64,000 nucleotides of DNA from Vanessa cardui (Eukaryota > Arthropoda > Insecta > Lepidoptera > Nymphalidae). The notes under the pieces are model-generated. The model ran no database searches. It was not told the DNA's origin and worked only from the letters and a program-made list of their open reading frames with translations. Position numbers and translations under genes: made by a program. Of the stretch, positions 1 to 12,118 are shown in pieces. The stretch is from positions 10,168,001 through 10,232,000 of the forward strand of contig NC_061143.1 of assembly GCF_905220365.1 (NCBI RefSeq), in the 5' to 3' direction. Within the stretch, counting starts at the first letter, position 1; each line of letters starts with the position of its first letter.

Positions 1-434
1 TAAATGTAATCCCCGCGAAGCGACGGCGGTCACGTGTACGTATAATAACCTAACATGTATGCAAATTCGGACGATGCATATTTGCATATGTCAAACTATG
101 CGATGTGTTCCTAAGTAATGAGTTTGGGGGATTAAATTTTTCATGATATTCGTATTTCGAATGTTTTTTTTTTCTTTATTTGTACCTACGTATATTTTGT
201 TGACATGTGTCCGTGAAATTGGATGTGAAGGCGCAGAATGACATCTGTCAAAAGTCCGTTAAGAACTTTACTTTAAAAAAATATAACAATCTTAAGTAAA
301 TGAAATCAATATAAAATTGTCGCTAGCTCTGTGCTTTAGTAACATTCGAATATTATTTTAAAAATTTAAAATCACATCGGCTTCCTTGCTACCATAGACA
401 CTTTGTTCCGCTAGAGTCCCAGTAATCATCAGTC
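1..434. other. No gene seen
   Basis: AT-rich, no ORF or RNA gene. The first 30 bases have a GC-rich CCCCGCGAAGCGACGG stretch that faintly resembles Helitron-like ends. Confidence 0.5.
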
Positions 435-516
435 TCTTACATAGTATAGAACAGAGTCGCTTACCGCTGTCTGTCCCTATGTATGCTTAGATCTTTTAAA
501 TTACGTAACGGCTTTT
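435..516 (+). mobile_element. Helitron-like 5' fragment
   Basis: CTTACATAGTATAGAACAGA and CTGTCCCTATGTATGC match the 5' part of the Helitron-like copies at 3.2, 37.5, 40.7 and 46.6 kb. The match breaks down at the foldback repeat that begins at 517. Confidence 0.55.
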
Positions 517-620
517 GGTGGCATTGTTTTATATAATAGTGGGTCACTATTATATAAAAATCACTTAGGTGGCATTGATTTATATAATAGTGGGTCACTA
601 TTATATAAAACAATGCCACC
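517..620. repeat. Foldback repeat with 25-bp perfect inverted arms
   Basis: Arms at 517-541 and 596-620 are exact inverted copies (outer ends GGTGGCATTG and CAATGCCACC). Inside, a second inverted pair (cores at 545-559 and about 579-592) repeats the same ATATAATAGTG unit, so the block is two tandem hairpins within a larger one. The arm sequence resembles the interior of the adjoining Helitron-like element. Confidence 0.85.
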
Positions 621-1913
621 TAATACACCAGTCAATCTAATCTAGTAGATATATTTTGTAAAAACAAATTCAAAACTCACCAGTGAACGCGATCGCGATA
701 TCAGAACATACTCATGCATGTTAAATAATAGAAAGGAAATAACAATAAATAATAGGTAGGAATATAGTTAAAATAATAATACATTTAGCATACATAAGTG
801 AAATAGATTAAAAAAAGACAAGAACATAAATGACTTTAATCAGAATATAAAAAACTTCAATCATTTAGAAATAAACCAAAAATAGTTCTATCTTCGAAAA
901 TATCTTAACATAAATAAATCACCAAATCATACATATGGAAGTAAATTACTTACTCAGTTGAGTTTACAAATCCAAATAAGACACAAATAACACTTACAAC
1001 AAATTAAAATTCGCGCCAATATTGACCTTACTATTCGCGCCCAAAAAGAAAGAATAATGACGGCTTTATACAGTTTCGCGCGCTATTGTTTTTTTTTTAT
1101 ATCTTTTCAGCCAGTCAAAGGGATCTCCTAAATATACATAAATACATATAAAATAACATAATTGTATAAATGTAAATTATTTATTATCAAATACTTTTTG
1201 AGCCACAACACTCTTAAATGAAGTATCATAATAATATGTCGTACCTCAAAAAGCACTCCGAGAGAAACAGCGGCATATTTAAAATATAAAGCGGCAAGAC
1301 GAACGAAACGTAATTCTGAAGTCCCTTTGTTTAACAGAGAGGAAATAATTAGAGCAGATTCGAACGTAACGGAAGGTAAAAAGGGAAAAACAATAATAAT
1401 TCATCAGGTAACAGAGATAATCCAGATATTTTAACAACGGGATGGGAAAAAAAATGATATCCCTGGAATAGGATACGTTCGTAAAACGCAAATTAGCAAT
1501 TAAATTATAAAAAAATTCACTCGAGTGCCTTGTTTTAAGCGGTATCGTGTGGCGCTTTTATTTTCGAAATGCGATACCGGAAATTAAACGTACAAGGATT
1601 TTATAAGGATGTTTTTGTCGAAATGTTTGTATTTCAGACTGCTTTAATAAAAAGTAACATTTAATGAAATAATAAACTGTTTTTCTGATGAACATCCGTG
1701 TTACGAAATTTTGCAGCAAAAACGTTTCGATAAATTAACAGCCTGTAAAGGTTGCTCAAGTCCATTCCAGTGAAAGTGTATATACAAACGTGGCAGATTT
1801 TCATATGACTACATCATGAGATGAAGTATAAAGCAATTAAAAACCAATAAAAACAACTAGTACCTTTTAGAAACCAGAATTTAACCCGCATTCGTCAGCA
1901 AAGAATGACATCA
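621..1913. other. No gene seen
   Basis: AT-rich DNA. The one 70-codon minus ORF (1279-1491) has low-complexity Phe/Tyr/Leu composition as expected by chance. A short GC-rich patch TTCGCGCCAATATTGACC near 1010 and a similar one near 1035 are not explained. Confidence 0.5.
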
Positions 1914-2158
1914 ATAAATAAATATTAATAGATATGAGACAACATCACATACATTACTCTGATCCCAATGTAACTAACTAAAGCACTTATTATGGAAAAT
2001 CAGAAGTAACAACGGTACTACAAACACCAGGACCCAGGGAAAACATAGAAATATAATGAACTTTTTCTACATCGACACGGCCGGGAATCGAACCCGGGAC
2101 CTCGGACCTCGTACCCATGAAAACCGGTGTTCTCACTACTCCACCACCGAGGTCGTCA
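1914..2158 (-). mobile_element. SINE2 copy, tRNA-derived, with AAATA-type tail
   Basis: Read on the minus strand, the right end (from 2158) starts with a tRNA-like head (CCTCGGTGGTGGAGTAGTG as box A region). It contains a perfect box B, GGTTCGATTCC, at 2084-2094. A non-tRNA body follows, which matches the copy at 13.2 kb almost base for base over ACATCACATACATTACTCTG, and the element ends in A/T-rich AAATA repeats at 1914-1930. This is a Pol III-type SINE moved by LINE proteins. Confidence 0.8.
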
Positions 2159-2546
2159 AAACATGTTTGACCATTTTATATTAAAAGGTTTATATTGATA
2201 ACATCATTACTATTAATATAATCGTAGTATATATCATAATAAAGATTATATTTACGTCCTTTTCAAACTGAAACGGATTTATGTAATCTATTACAAATGT
2301 GTCCGAGCGTCACCCTCGCATAAATATGTATGGCGAGCGGTGAAGTGTCATCCACTGTTGTCCCAACTCGAAGACAGATGGCGCTGATCAAGTACCCTTG
2401 TTTGGGGACTTTGAACTGTCTCATTTTCAATTGGTTTCCAAATTATATGAAACTATACGTACGATTATTTTAATATTATTAATTACATTTTACATTTCAA
2501 CATACTTTCATAAATATATAGAAGGTTGCTTTTCGCTCATTAGTCG

Positions 2547-2815
2547 AAATTCGGACATAATCATAATTGAAAGTCCCGTCAAAATCGGTCCAGCCGTTCC
2601 AGAGATCCGAAGCCGAAACAAACAGATAGAATGACCGACATACAGACAGACAGACCGACAAAAATGGTATAAAATGTTATTTTGGTATATGTACCGTGTA
2701 TAATTTTGATTATATGCATATGTGCATGGGCATATGCATTGAGTAAAAAGGGAGCTATTCTAATATTACAAACAGACGCTCCAATTTCATTACATGTATA
2801 GATTACGTTTTATTT
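2547..2815 (-). repeat. Dispersed repeat S copy 1
   Basis: GAAAGTCCCGTCAAAATCGG, CCAGCCGTTCCAGAGATC, TATATGTACCGTGTATA and CAAACAGACGCTCCAATTTC occur in fixed order, as in five other places in the window. The internal ORF (2398-2634) is a shadow of it. It looks like a LINE 3' region or short non-autonomous element. Confidence 0.6.
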
Positions 2816-3220
2816 AAATATACCATAAATAATTCTGCTTGAGCATTCGCACGAACGCTAGCACATAATATAGTTTGGAAAAACATCAATTCTTAAATAA
2901 TTCGACACCCGGAAGATCACGACACTGATGTATCACTTATCCCTCGGAAGCAAAGGTCCGATGCGACATCTTAACAATTACACGACCCCACATTCTCACT
3001 CAATATTGCTTTAAACAAGATGCTTGACACTGATATAAAATTATATGAAGCGTTACACAAGATAATAAATAAAATATTAAACGTACACATGAAAATTTGA
3101 TCAAACTTAAATGTAAACTTTTTAAACAAAAATATATCAGATATAATTCGCACATTCAAACTAATAGTATTTAAATGACAAACGCCAAATTTTACGTTTC
3201 TGCATATATTTATGTTTCCG

Positions 3221-3492
3221 TCACTACATAGTATAAAACAAAGTCGCTTTCTCTGTCCCTATATCCCTATGTGTGCTTAAATCTCAAAAACTACGCAACG
3301 GATTTTGATGCAATTTTTATAATATATAAAGTGATTAATGAGGAAGGTTTTTGTATATAATACATGGACAATATAGTACAACAATACTGAAAATTGAAAA
3401 AGTTTATGATGTCGTAAATAAACAAATTCCTTAGTATATATACATATGTAGTATCAGTATTGCACCCATGCGAAGCGGTGGCGGGGCGCTAG
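3221..3492 (+). mobile_element. Helitron-like non-autonomous element
   Basis: Starts TCACTACATAGTATAAAACA and ends in a GC-rich hairpin-like stretch closed by CTAG at 3489-3492. No inverted termini or target duplication were noticed, and it lacks coding capacity, as expected of non-autonomous Helitrons. The class call rests on the TC...CTAG ends and the family size. Confidence 0.6.
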
Positions 3493-3969
3493 TTTGAAGT
3501 AAATCTGATAAATTATTTAATATTATGGATATTAAAAGCATCAACTTTTACACCAGCATTGTACAAAGTAAGCTATATGTATACTGGTAGCTGCGATATC
3601 TCCGATCAAGTTATATCTTATATTTGGACAATTCGTTATCCAAAACCAATGTGCCAAATATTGATAATGATGTACAGTAATCTTGACTTGTTTGTTTAAA
3701 AGTTTTAATAACAAATAATGGCTCATGACACATCTAGTAATCCTATAAACATCTTCAACACAATAGATCCGCGATACAAAGGAGACCCTTTTAAAGTTCC
3801 CCAAATTTATCACAAGTTGATTCAATCATGGATTTTTTTAAGTCACTCGTGCTCAGATAATTATGTCACAATAATAAAATATGTTTTAATGATCATATTT
3901 AGTTTCGAAGGTACTTTCAAAGATATTTAGCCATGCATTGGAGGTTTATGAAAATATGGACATTCAAAA

Positions 3970-4225
3970 ACAACAATAACAACAGCCTGTAAATTTCCCA
4001 CTGCTAGGCTAAGGCCTCCTCTCCCTTTGAGAAGAAGGTTTAGAACATATTCCATCGCTGTTCCAATGCGGGTTGGTCGAATACACATGTGGCAGTATTT
4101 CTATGAAATTAGACACGTGAAGGTTTCCTCACGATGTTTTCTTTCACCGCTGAGCACGAGATGAATTAAGCACTCGTAATCATCGGTTAAGATGCACGTT
4201 TTCTAACCACTGGGCCATCTCGGCA
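3970..4225 (-). mobile_element. SINE1 copy with internal deletion
   Basis: On the minus strand the element begins with the tRNA-like head GAGATGGCCCAGTGG. It ends in AGGCTGTTGTTATTGTTG, the GTT-type tail seen in all SINE1 copies. The segment that usually holds box B and the CTTAATTTGTC spacer is missing here (near 4170), so this copy could not be transcribed from its own promoter. Confidence 0.8.
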
Positions 4226-4470
4226 CAAAATGTGGACATATTATTGATATTTTTGCTTTTAAAATACTTCGCCTAAGTCTTCGGACTTACTTCTTATTTC
4301 AGAAAAGTCTCGCCTTCCTTTGGCGAAATATTACCAACGTCTCTTAAGGTTGCAATCTCAAAGGACAAAAGACAAGTTCACATTTCAATGCAAATAGCAG
4401 TTATCAAGGTATAGTGTTTAATATTTCAGGCAAATGCTCCTTTAAATATGCAAATACAAACATTTGTTAG

Positions 4471-4760
4471 TTTTACATTGCGTAGTGAGTACTATTGATA
4501 TCTTCTGTTTGGAGATGTTTGTGAAATCCAGCGAGCAATGTATGTTGTTTTTGGATATAAAGACGGTTACTTTGGTAGTTGCGTTATATATCACAGTGGC
4601 GTGCTATCAAAGGCTTGAAGGGACGTTAGAAGACGCGGTTTTGTTGTTGACTTCCAAGTTAATGTATTCTGGTGTATTGTTCGCGGCAGACGGGATTATG
4701 AATGCATTTGATATCAAATTGCAGGGTAATAAGGATTCGGATGTCGCTATCGATAAATAA
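4471..4760 (+). pseudogene. Exon-like ORF with one hydrophobic segment, unknown family
   Basis: An open frame of about 96 codons follows an AG at 4469-4470. It contains a hydrophobic stretch (TVTLVVALYITVACY) and ends GNKDSDVAIDK before TAA. An in-frame TAA at 4443 means that any coding use needs a splice site or the internal ATG at 4516. Composition is more coding-like than the flanks. I do not recognise the protein. Confidence 0.25.
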
Positions 4761-4889
4761 CAGATTTGTTTATAATAAATAAAAAAAATAATATTAAACT
4801 TGGTAACATGTGGTATTCATAATTATTCAAAACAGAAGAAGATATTTTTATGGAAATAATAAACTTATGAAATGAATTATGACCTACTA

Positions 4890-5010
4890 GTATAGTACTC
4901 GCCCGCGGCTACGTTTTTTAGGGTGTTGATTGTCACGTGTTAGGCAACAAAAGTAGCCTATCTATCTTGAAGTTCAAGTTTGCATCATAACTAATATCAT
5001 CAAACAGACT
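4890..5010 (-). repeat. Dispersed repeat R fragment
   Basis: CTCGCCCGCGGCTACG, GTTGATTGTCACGTGTTAGG and GAAGTTCAAGTTTGCATC match the inverted R family (GTCGC...CTTTCACGACC to GCGGGCGAC), probably the 3' part of an RTE-like LINE. Confidence 0.5.
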
Positions 5011-6790
5011 ATATTGCCCGTTCCAGAGTCGATAGCCCGAGCCATTTGTTATTCACACTCAAAATGGAAAAACAAAAATATGGTTTATCCAAATGTTTTG
5101 GATTAAGTTTTCAAGCAGCTAGCAATTATTTTATACATTTTTTTTAAGAAATTAATCGATGTTCTAACAGATTTTTGTATTATTTCACTTTATACGTAGC
5201 GAAGTACGTACCAGGCCGATCGTATTAATATAGATTTATATTTTATTCAAATATTGTAAACTACGTCCAACAAAATAAAGGACATATTTTTCCTAATAAT
5301 AATTGTGCCATCGGTTCTAATATAAGAGAACTAACGTTGACAATGTAAACAAAACTTAAACAGCCATCCATTACCGTAAAGTCTGAAAGCCTTGGATTTG
5401 GGTCTCATGAATAAATGGCGCTATTCTATCGACAACTTGCCTCTTAGCAGATTGGCGATTCACTAGCGATATGGTCAAAGGAACAAAACGTCGTGGAACT
5501 GGATGGTAAATAATTAATTTGACTAATGGTACAGTTTGTTACAAACGTTTTGATATTTGTCACAGTGTAAGAATTGATCGCACTCGCCTTTGATGTTGGA
5601 TTTTGGTTGATTAAAGGAATTGCTCTTTGTTTCGGTAATTAATTAATTATTGTTATTAAGAAAATTGTGCTAACATGTTTGATCTATTTTAGTTTACTAC
5701 AGTAATTTAGTAATTTGAATAGTTTAAATTTAAAATCATATCAATAGGACTTGTAATAAATTTTTGTATTTATTTTGACTGATAAATTACTACTATTGGT
5801 TCTCCCGCAAAACTTACATCTACACATCTATGAATCTACGAAATGAGACCATAAACGATTGTGGACATTGAGGTCAAACATTGAGGACAAAAATCAGCTT
5901 ACGCCATTAATATATGAGATAGCTGTAATAATTGTATCCACATTACCGAATTTATGGGAATTCAAATTTGGAATTTCCAAATAAACATCTAGAATAGAAT
6001 GGGCACTATATATTTTTAATTTAATTTAATTTTTTAAATAATTGGAATGCTAAATTTCACCCCAGACTTCAGGCGTCAGACTTCGTAAGAAATTTAAGCT
6101 ACCTCTTCAATGCCATGCAGAAGATGATTAAACGTGCAATACAAACCAGTTATATAATACTTATGCATCTTCTCGGTTGTATAATACTTATGCAATTTAA
6201 ATGGTAGTAATAGAATAATCTCTTAATTTAAACACACGTATAATCGAATCGAACTCATGAAAAATAACATTCAAATTTGGAATTATAGTAAATCAATACT
6301 ATTACGAATTATGAACTCTATCATTATTATAAACGGGATGATTGTTTTGTTGTAAGCTCGAACGATCTTTATTATCTTGAATTCGGCCGTGTAACTTAAC
6401 GACAAACATTTCGTAATACTGTATAAGATCACTTCAATAAATAGGCTCGACACCCATCGACGGGCAAACTGCCTGTTTTGAATTTAGTAAACATTCGCAA
6501 TCGGAATCCGAAGCACTTAGATATGCTTGGCTTAACGTAAACATACAGACTTTAAAATCAATTGGCATTTTAGAAATACTCCTTAAGGAGTATAACTACA
6601 CTACTGTTATTTATATATTTTCCGGACTGTGACATTAACCTGCCTTATTGATCACTAGGGGTCTTTTTAATACATAGTAAGTGTGCAGATATTGGCGCAG
6701 TAAAAATTCTTTACATCCTTTGAGCATCATATGAGTTTATACCTATATGTCTGTCATAGGATAATGGACAAATACCCATACACTCAAGCT
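5011..6790. other. No gene seen
   Basis: No ORF over 60 codons and no repeat recognised. A slightly less AT-rich block at 5390-5520 could be conserved non-coding DNA. Confidence 0.5.
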
Positions 6791-6908
6791 GACCCTTAAT
6801 TAACTCTAAACTAAAAACTTACTGAGTATTGCTTTTTGGTGGTAAAATATGTGATAAGTGATGAGTGAGAAGTGCATACCTATACGGGCTTGTAATAAAC
6901 CTACCACC
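6791..6908 (-). mobile_element. Poly-A retroposon, degenerate fragment
   Basis: ACTGAGTATTGCTTTTTGG, GTGATGAGTGAGAAGTGC and CCTATACGGGCTTG keep the order of the family 5' part. Old and short. Confidence 0.4.
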
Positions 6909-7782
6909 TAGTTCAGATGAAAATCCTGAGGTCTTTCATTCAATCCTCGCACTGAGTACATGAAAGAACCATATTGAGATATTCTGTCTCTTTTTGGTAA
7001 TGATAGATTTATCATTTAATTGATTTAAGAAGTATTAAGAGTGTAGTCAACGCGCTTGAGTCAATTGCCTAGAGTCTTAGGATGCTCTCATAAGCGAAGT
7101 CCAATAAAAGGACCGACATGAACATCATTCAAATTAACAAACTCAGTCTATTCCTTTACGTATTAAAAAAAGATTCAGTTATACTTTGTTACACTGCTTA
7201 CATTAGCATCCCATATTCTTCCACTGCTGAACATAGTCTCCACACTACTTACAGATTTCCTTCTAACCTTGTTATAATAACCTCTTCCTATACCATATAT
7301 ACGTAATGTCAAACTGACGCCTAATGTATTCATTAGATCATACGCAATTTGCTTTATCTATTTAATTTATTCTCCCTATTGTTCGCCGATCATGAGGACT
7401 GTGTGTCCAAAACGTCTTACGCTTTCATAGACTCGACATCGTACCATAACAATAAACCTCGCCAAAGGGACGGCTCAGTATTTACATATGTATTGCTCGA
7501 AACGTTTTAAACGTTTGACAGTTCAAATCTATTGTTCTAATACGAAGTTAGTTGATGAATAGGCTGCGTAAATCTTGTTGCTTAAGTTTGCTTTCGGTTT
7601 GATAGTTGAGAGCACTTAAGGTACACCGTGTTGTGAATTTGGCCTAATTAAACCTCTGTATAAACAATAACAATAACTCTGATATAATTAAAGATGTCTC
7701 ATAACTTTGCCTATACTTTTTGAGGGAGGGAAACAAGTTACAATGTAAAAGTATCTTAGTAGCAAGTTTCGAACTCGCGATA

Positions 7783-8088
7783 CAACAACAACAACAACAG
7801 CCTGTAAATTCCCACTGCTGGGCTAAAGGCCTCCTCTCCCTTTGAGGAGAAGGTTTGAAACATATTCCACCACGCTGTTCCAATGCGGGTTGGTGGAATA
7901 CACATGTGGCAGAATTTCTATGAAATTTGTCACATGCAGGTTCCCTCACGATGTTTTCCTTCACCGCTAAGCACGAGATGAATTATAAAGACAAATTAGG
8001 CACATGAATCAGCGGTGCTTGCCTGGGCTTGAACCCGCAATCATCGGTTAAGATGCACGCGTTCTAACCACTGGGCCATCTCGACTCG
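7783..8088 (-). mobile_element. SINE1 copy, full length
   Basis: About 305 bases. The minus-strand head is GAGATGGCCCAGTGG (box A region), followed by GGTTCAAGCCC (box B), then the SINE1 body, ending in CAGCAGTGGGAATTTACAGG and a GTT repeat. ORFs over this stretch, including a Cys-run reading of the GTT tail, are shadows. It is one of the two best-preserved copies in the window. Confidence 0.85.
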
Positions 8089-10984
8089 TTATAGTAACTT
8101 TTTTGTGTAACGATACGATACCTTCGGTTTTTTATTTGATTACTACTCTGGCAAAACTTTGAAATTTGTTTTATTTGTACTTACAATTAATATTTTGTCC
8201 AAATGTCAACAACACTTAGAATAACAAGGTATGCCAAGCCTTCCATTTCTTCACATTACTCATGCAGTCGGGTACCGGCAGGTCTTCTAATCCAGATCAT
8301 CGGTCAGTATAACTATAATAATCCTATGTATTGTCTTCTGTGTCTAGATCAAACTACAGATCACAACCGATAACTACAACAAATTCAATATCAATTTTAA
8401 GAGGTAATGTGATCATTCAAACGTCTCTAAGTGATCGATCACAATTTTGTATTTGACTTGTTTTTCTGCGATTACAGTTTTTACTTCATCGCGATAGAGT
8501 TCATAATAATGATCCTTTACGAGAACATCGTAGATCATTTAGTTATCATTCATTTTCCTTGCGTCATCGAAAAAGAATCTAAGACGCGTGTACGCGATCA
8601 ATCACATATATGTATCTGTTTTGTAAAAGTAGTTGAATTTATTTATTATTGAATTTGGAAATATAAATAATGTTATACGTATGCTTTATGATTTGTGGCA
8701 TTAATTTGAATATTGCTTATTTCAACAACATTATTCATAAATGATAATTAAAATGTATAACTATTGAAAAAGGATCTTCCTAGATTTCCTACTAAACTAC
8801 CTTCGGTTTGGTAGGAACTAGCGTTTGTCAAGATCAGTCTCATAATCATTCTTATAAGACTATCAAATGTCCACCAAATTGTATATGGCCAATTTCATCC
8901 ATAGATATTGACACTTCAATAAGAAAATTACTTTACCGTCACTAAACTGCTAATCTTGAGTTAGATGTATTTAACACATTGTGCGTGTAATTACCAGCTC
9001 GTTCATCCTTTAAATTGGACTCATTAATTAAATCCATAAGGAGCTATCCACATTGACCACCTAACAAAGTCCTCCCACTGATAATATATGTCATTATTTA
9101 TAAACAATACAAATATTCCTACAAGTTTAAGATGAAATTAAAAAATATCTTAATCACTATTTACGTTAATTTAAAAATAATTTAGAAATTCGTGTATTTT
9201 AATTTAAAGGAAAATCTGCTTACAATTTCATGAAACACGCAAATGTACCACAACAACAGATGCATACATTGAAATAAAACCTTTGGAAGTATCATAAAAT
9301 TATACTAAATTTTCGACGAAAGTTACTAAACCAATACAACTTGAACGCTAAAGGTAACCTCACATCTTAAAAGCAAGCATGCCTTCTCGTGTTGCACATA
9401 TCTTTACATCAGGTAGTAAGCCTCTTCCAGTTAGCATACTATGTTATAAAAAATAAGGAGTATATATCTTCAAACTTATCTTCTCTTACTCCTCTTTTGG
9501 AATAAATATTTTTTTTATTAAATACTTCATCTGATTCTTTCTTTAATTGTTTTTAAATTAAAAATCATTTTGTTACGCATTATGTAAAGTATAGTGTATG
9601 TATGTGTATACATTTTACTGAAATTCTCTATAGTGTATTTAATTGCATTGAAACGTCAAATCTGACCTTGAAAATTGGCTCACATCGCTCCCAAAAATTT
9701 ATCACATCAAATATAACAAACAATTCGATAATCAAATTAATTATCACAATAACGAGCAGTACGACATCTAATTTTAAAAAATAACTCACATCGCTCCCAA
9801 ACAATTGACTTTAATAATAATAATAATATAATTTAAAAGGAGCAAAATAATTCTCAAAATTATCACGGACACATCTAGTTTTTTAAATCGCAAACGTCAT
9901 GTCGGATCTGCCTGTCGCAAAGCCGAAACGGATCAAGTGAGCTTTGTACGGACGGCGACGCGCGAAACATTTGCGCTAATTGCGATACGATGCGACGCGA
10001 TCCGTCGAATTCGGATTTACTGATACGCTATTACGTTCGAAGTTTAGCATCGGTCTTTATTTGAATGCGATTTCCTGTTATTTATTGGCGAATTTCGAGA
10101 ATGCATTGTTGTATTCTAATTTACAAACGATGTTGCCGTGTTTGCATACCAAAATTGATGAAATTTTAAAAAGGGACATATGTCGTCATATTACGGGTAC
10201 GACCCGTAAATCTATCGTGGTATATATATGATTCCGTTATCTATCTAAACTCAATTATGAGCTATGAACTAAAAATGTCCTCAAAATGTAAGTCAACAAA
10301 AAATATTTCCAAAACTAATCAAAATATCAAAAAACCGCGTATATATGACGATAGAAAATTTTCTTATTAATATGTCATTAAAAGTGGAAATCAATCAGAT
10401 GTCAGTTAACGGCATTTTTGTTATACCACGGCAGAATTAACTTAATAAATGTCTGTGACTCGCTCTCTGAGTACCTGCAAGAAATAAGCACATTAATTAC
10501 ATTCATTATTTCTTAAATAAAATAGTAGCAGTTTATAAATATAATATAATATATTTAATATAATATATTTAAAAATAGAACAGTTTTATTAATTTTGTTC
10601 CATTTTCAATTCGACCTCGTTTAGGACTCTCTCCAATTAATTGTACATTATTGTATATCTTTACAATCCTCAAATGCGGAAAGCGGTCTATTAGACCGAG
10701 TTCGGTCGTCGGCTAGTTCAACCGACATCGATCAATGTCGCGACTAATTCCTGTACGCGGACACGATAAAGTTAAATGCAAGCTACGTGACGTCGAGCGA
10801 ATTGGATGTTTTTCTCGCTCGGAAGAATTATTTAGGATTGGACAAATAGTTTTCGAGTGGACGTGAGTGGGTTTAAGATAAAGCTGGCGGTTAATAGGTA
10901 GAAGAATTAGGGTTGATCAGATTGTTGAAGCCGTGAATTAGTTTGGAAGTTATATTGAAAACAATCTATACGATGAAGTATATA
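8089..10984. other. No confident gene; two CpG-richer blocks
   Basis: ORFs of 60-83 codons are not convincing. Blocks at 9895-10030 and 10675-10870 contain several CG dinucleotides (GGACGGCGACGCGCGAAAC, GTACGCGGACACGATAAAG) unlike the rest and could be regulatory or old repeats. Confidence 0.45.
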
Positions 10985-11135
10985 TAATTAATATTATAAA
11001 TGTAAAGTAACTCTGACAGTCTGTTGCTCTTTCAAAACCAAACCGAACCGAATTTCATGAAATTTGGTATGAAGCGTAGTTGACTCCAAGAAACATTTGC
11101 TATACATAGGCTACGTTTTTTCCCAGGGAAAAGTG
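10985..11135 (+). repeat. Dispersed repeat R fragment
   Basis: TATTATAAATGTAAAGTAAC, TTGCTCTTTCAAAACC and TTTCATGAAATTTGGTATGA; truncated before the GC-rich end. Confidence 0.5.
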
Positions 11136-11902
11136 TTCGATAATTAAAATTAAATCGTCTAGAAATTTACACACACTTAAAATGCCGTTCTTCATAGCAT
11201 TTTAAAGTACTGACACGCGTTCCCATGGCACAAGTTTTGTTATAATTTACGAGTGCTCCTCCATTATATCTGCGATTCCATGCACAATCAATTGAGTGTT
11301 ATAGACACCATTAAACATCGCTAAATACAAGTCAACACGCCCTGCAGTTTACATATCAATTTGATTTAAAACTTTATAAATTTGACGCAACAATGACCTT
11401 TATTGCAACGCCCTTGAATTAAAATTGCCAAAGCATTTTTTTTCTTTTGTTGAAATTGTACACGCGCGACTTCACACGTGAGTGGATTTGTGTCGTTTGT
11501 CATATTTAAAAGTATAATCACAAGTAATTATTCGGCAATAGTAGCGTGAGAAGATACTTTCTCTCATAGATTTTCATTTGATTCGATATGACTTACGAAT
11601 AATTTATACATTTAAAGTTAAACTGACTTTGTTGATTAATTATATTACTCATTTTATTGCAGTCATCTGAAATATAAGGCTGCAACGCATTGCTGGACAA
11701 GAGCCCGACCTCTGTTTAGTCTCAAGATTAACTATAAAAACTAATTACAAATGTACAGACTGTATTCGTTGCCTTGATTTGAACACGCGATACTTACTTA
11801 CACTGAACTACAATACTAAAAAAAACATATAATCTTGAAAATGTGTTCTCTTTTTAAAACTACTTTTATATTTAGTGTACTTAGGACCTTCTTGATTAGC
11901 AG

Positions 11903-12118
11903 ATTTTTGGGATGTATGATACAGTAGTTAATATTAGTGATGTCAATAAAATCGTTTCAAGCACACTTGATCTAGCACGCATACCAGCGGCTCTATTACA
12001 ATACGAGATATCAACATCTAAAACGGATATCACTGAAGACACCTTATACATCAAAGGCGATACATTCATGTCATATCGACAGAACACTAATTGGATTATT
12101 CAACTGCAATATTAGTTC
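11903..12118 (+). pseudogene. Exon-like ORF of unknown family
   Basis: After TTCTTGATTAGCAG at 11902 an open frame begins IFGMYDTVVNISDVNK and runs 70 codons to TAG, ending NTNWIIQLQY. Residue composition is balanced and protein-like and the DNA is less AT-rich than its flanks. No partner exon was found, and the opposite strand is open too (63 codons), which weakens the case. It could be a terminal exon, a relic of a coding sequence, or chance. Confidence 0.25.

Noticed and set aside
7644..7964. 106-codon minus-strand ORF with a run of Cys
   Set aside because: It lies in the SINE1 copy at 7783-8088; the Cys run is the GTT repeat tail.
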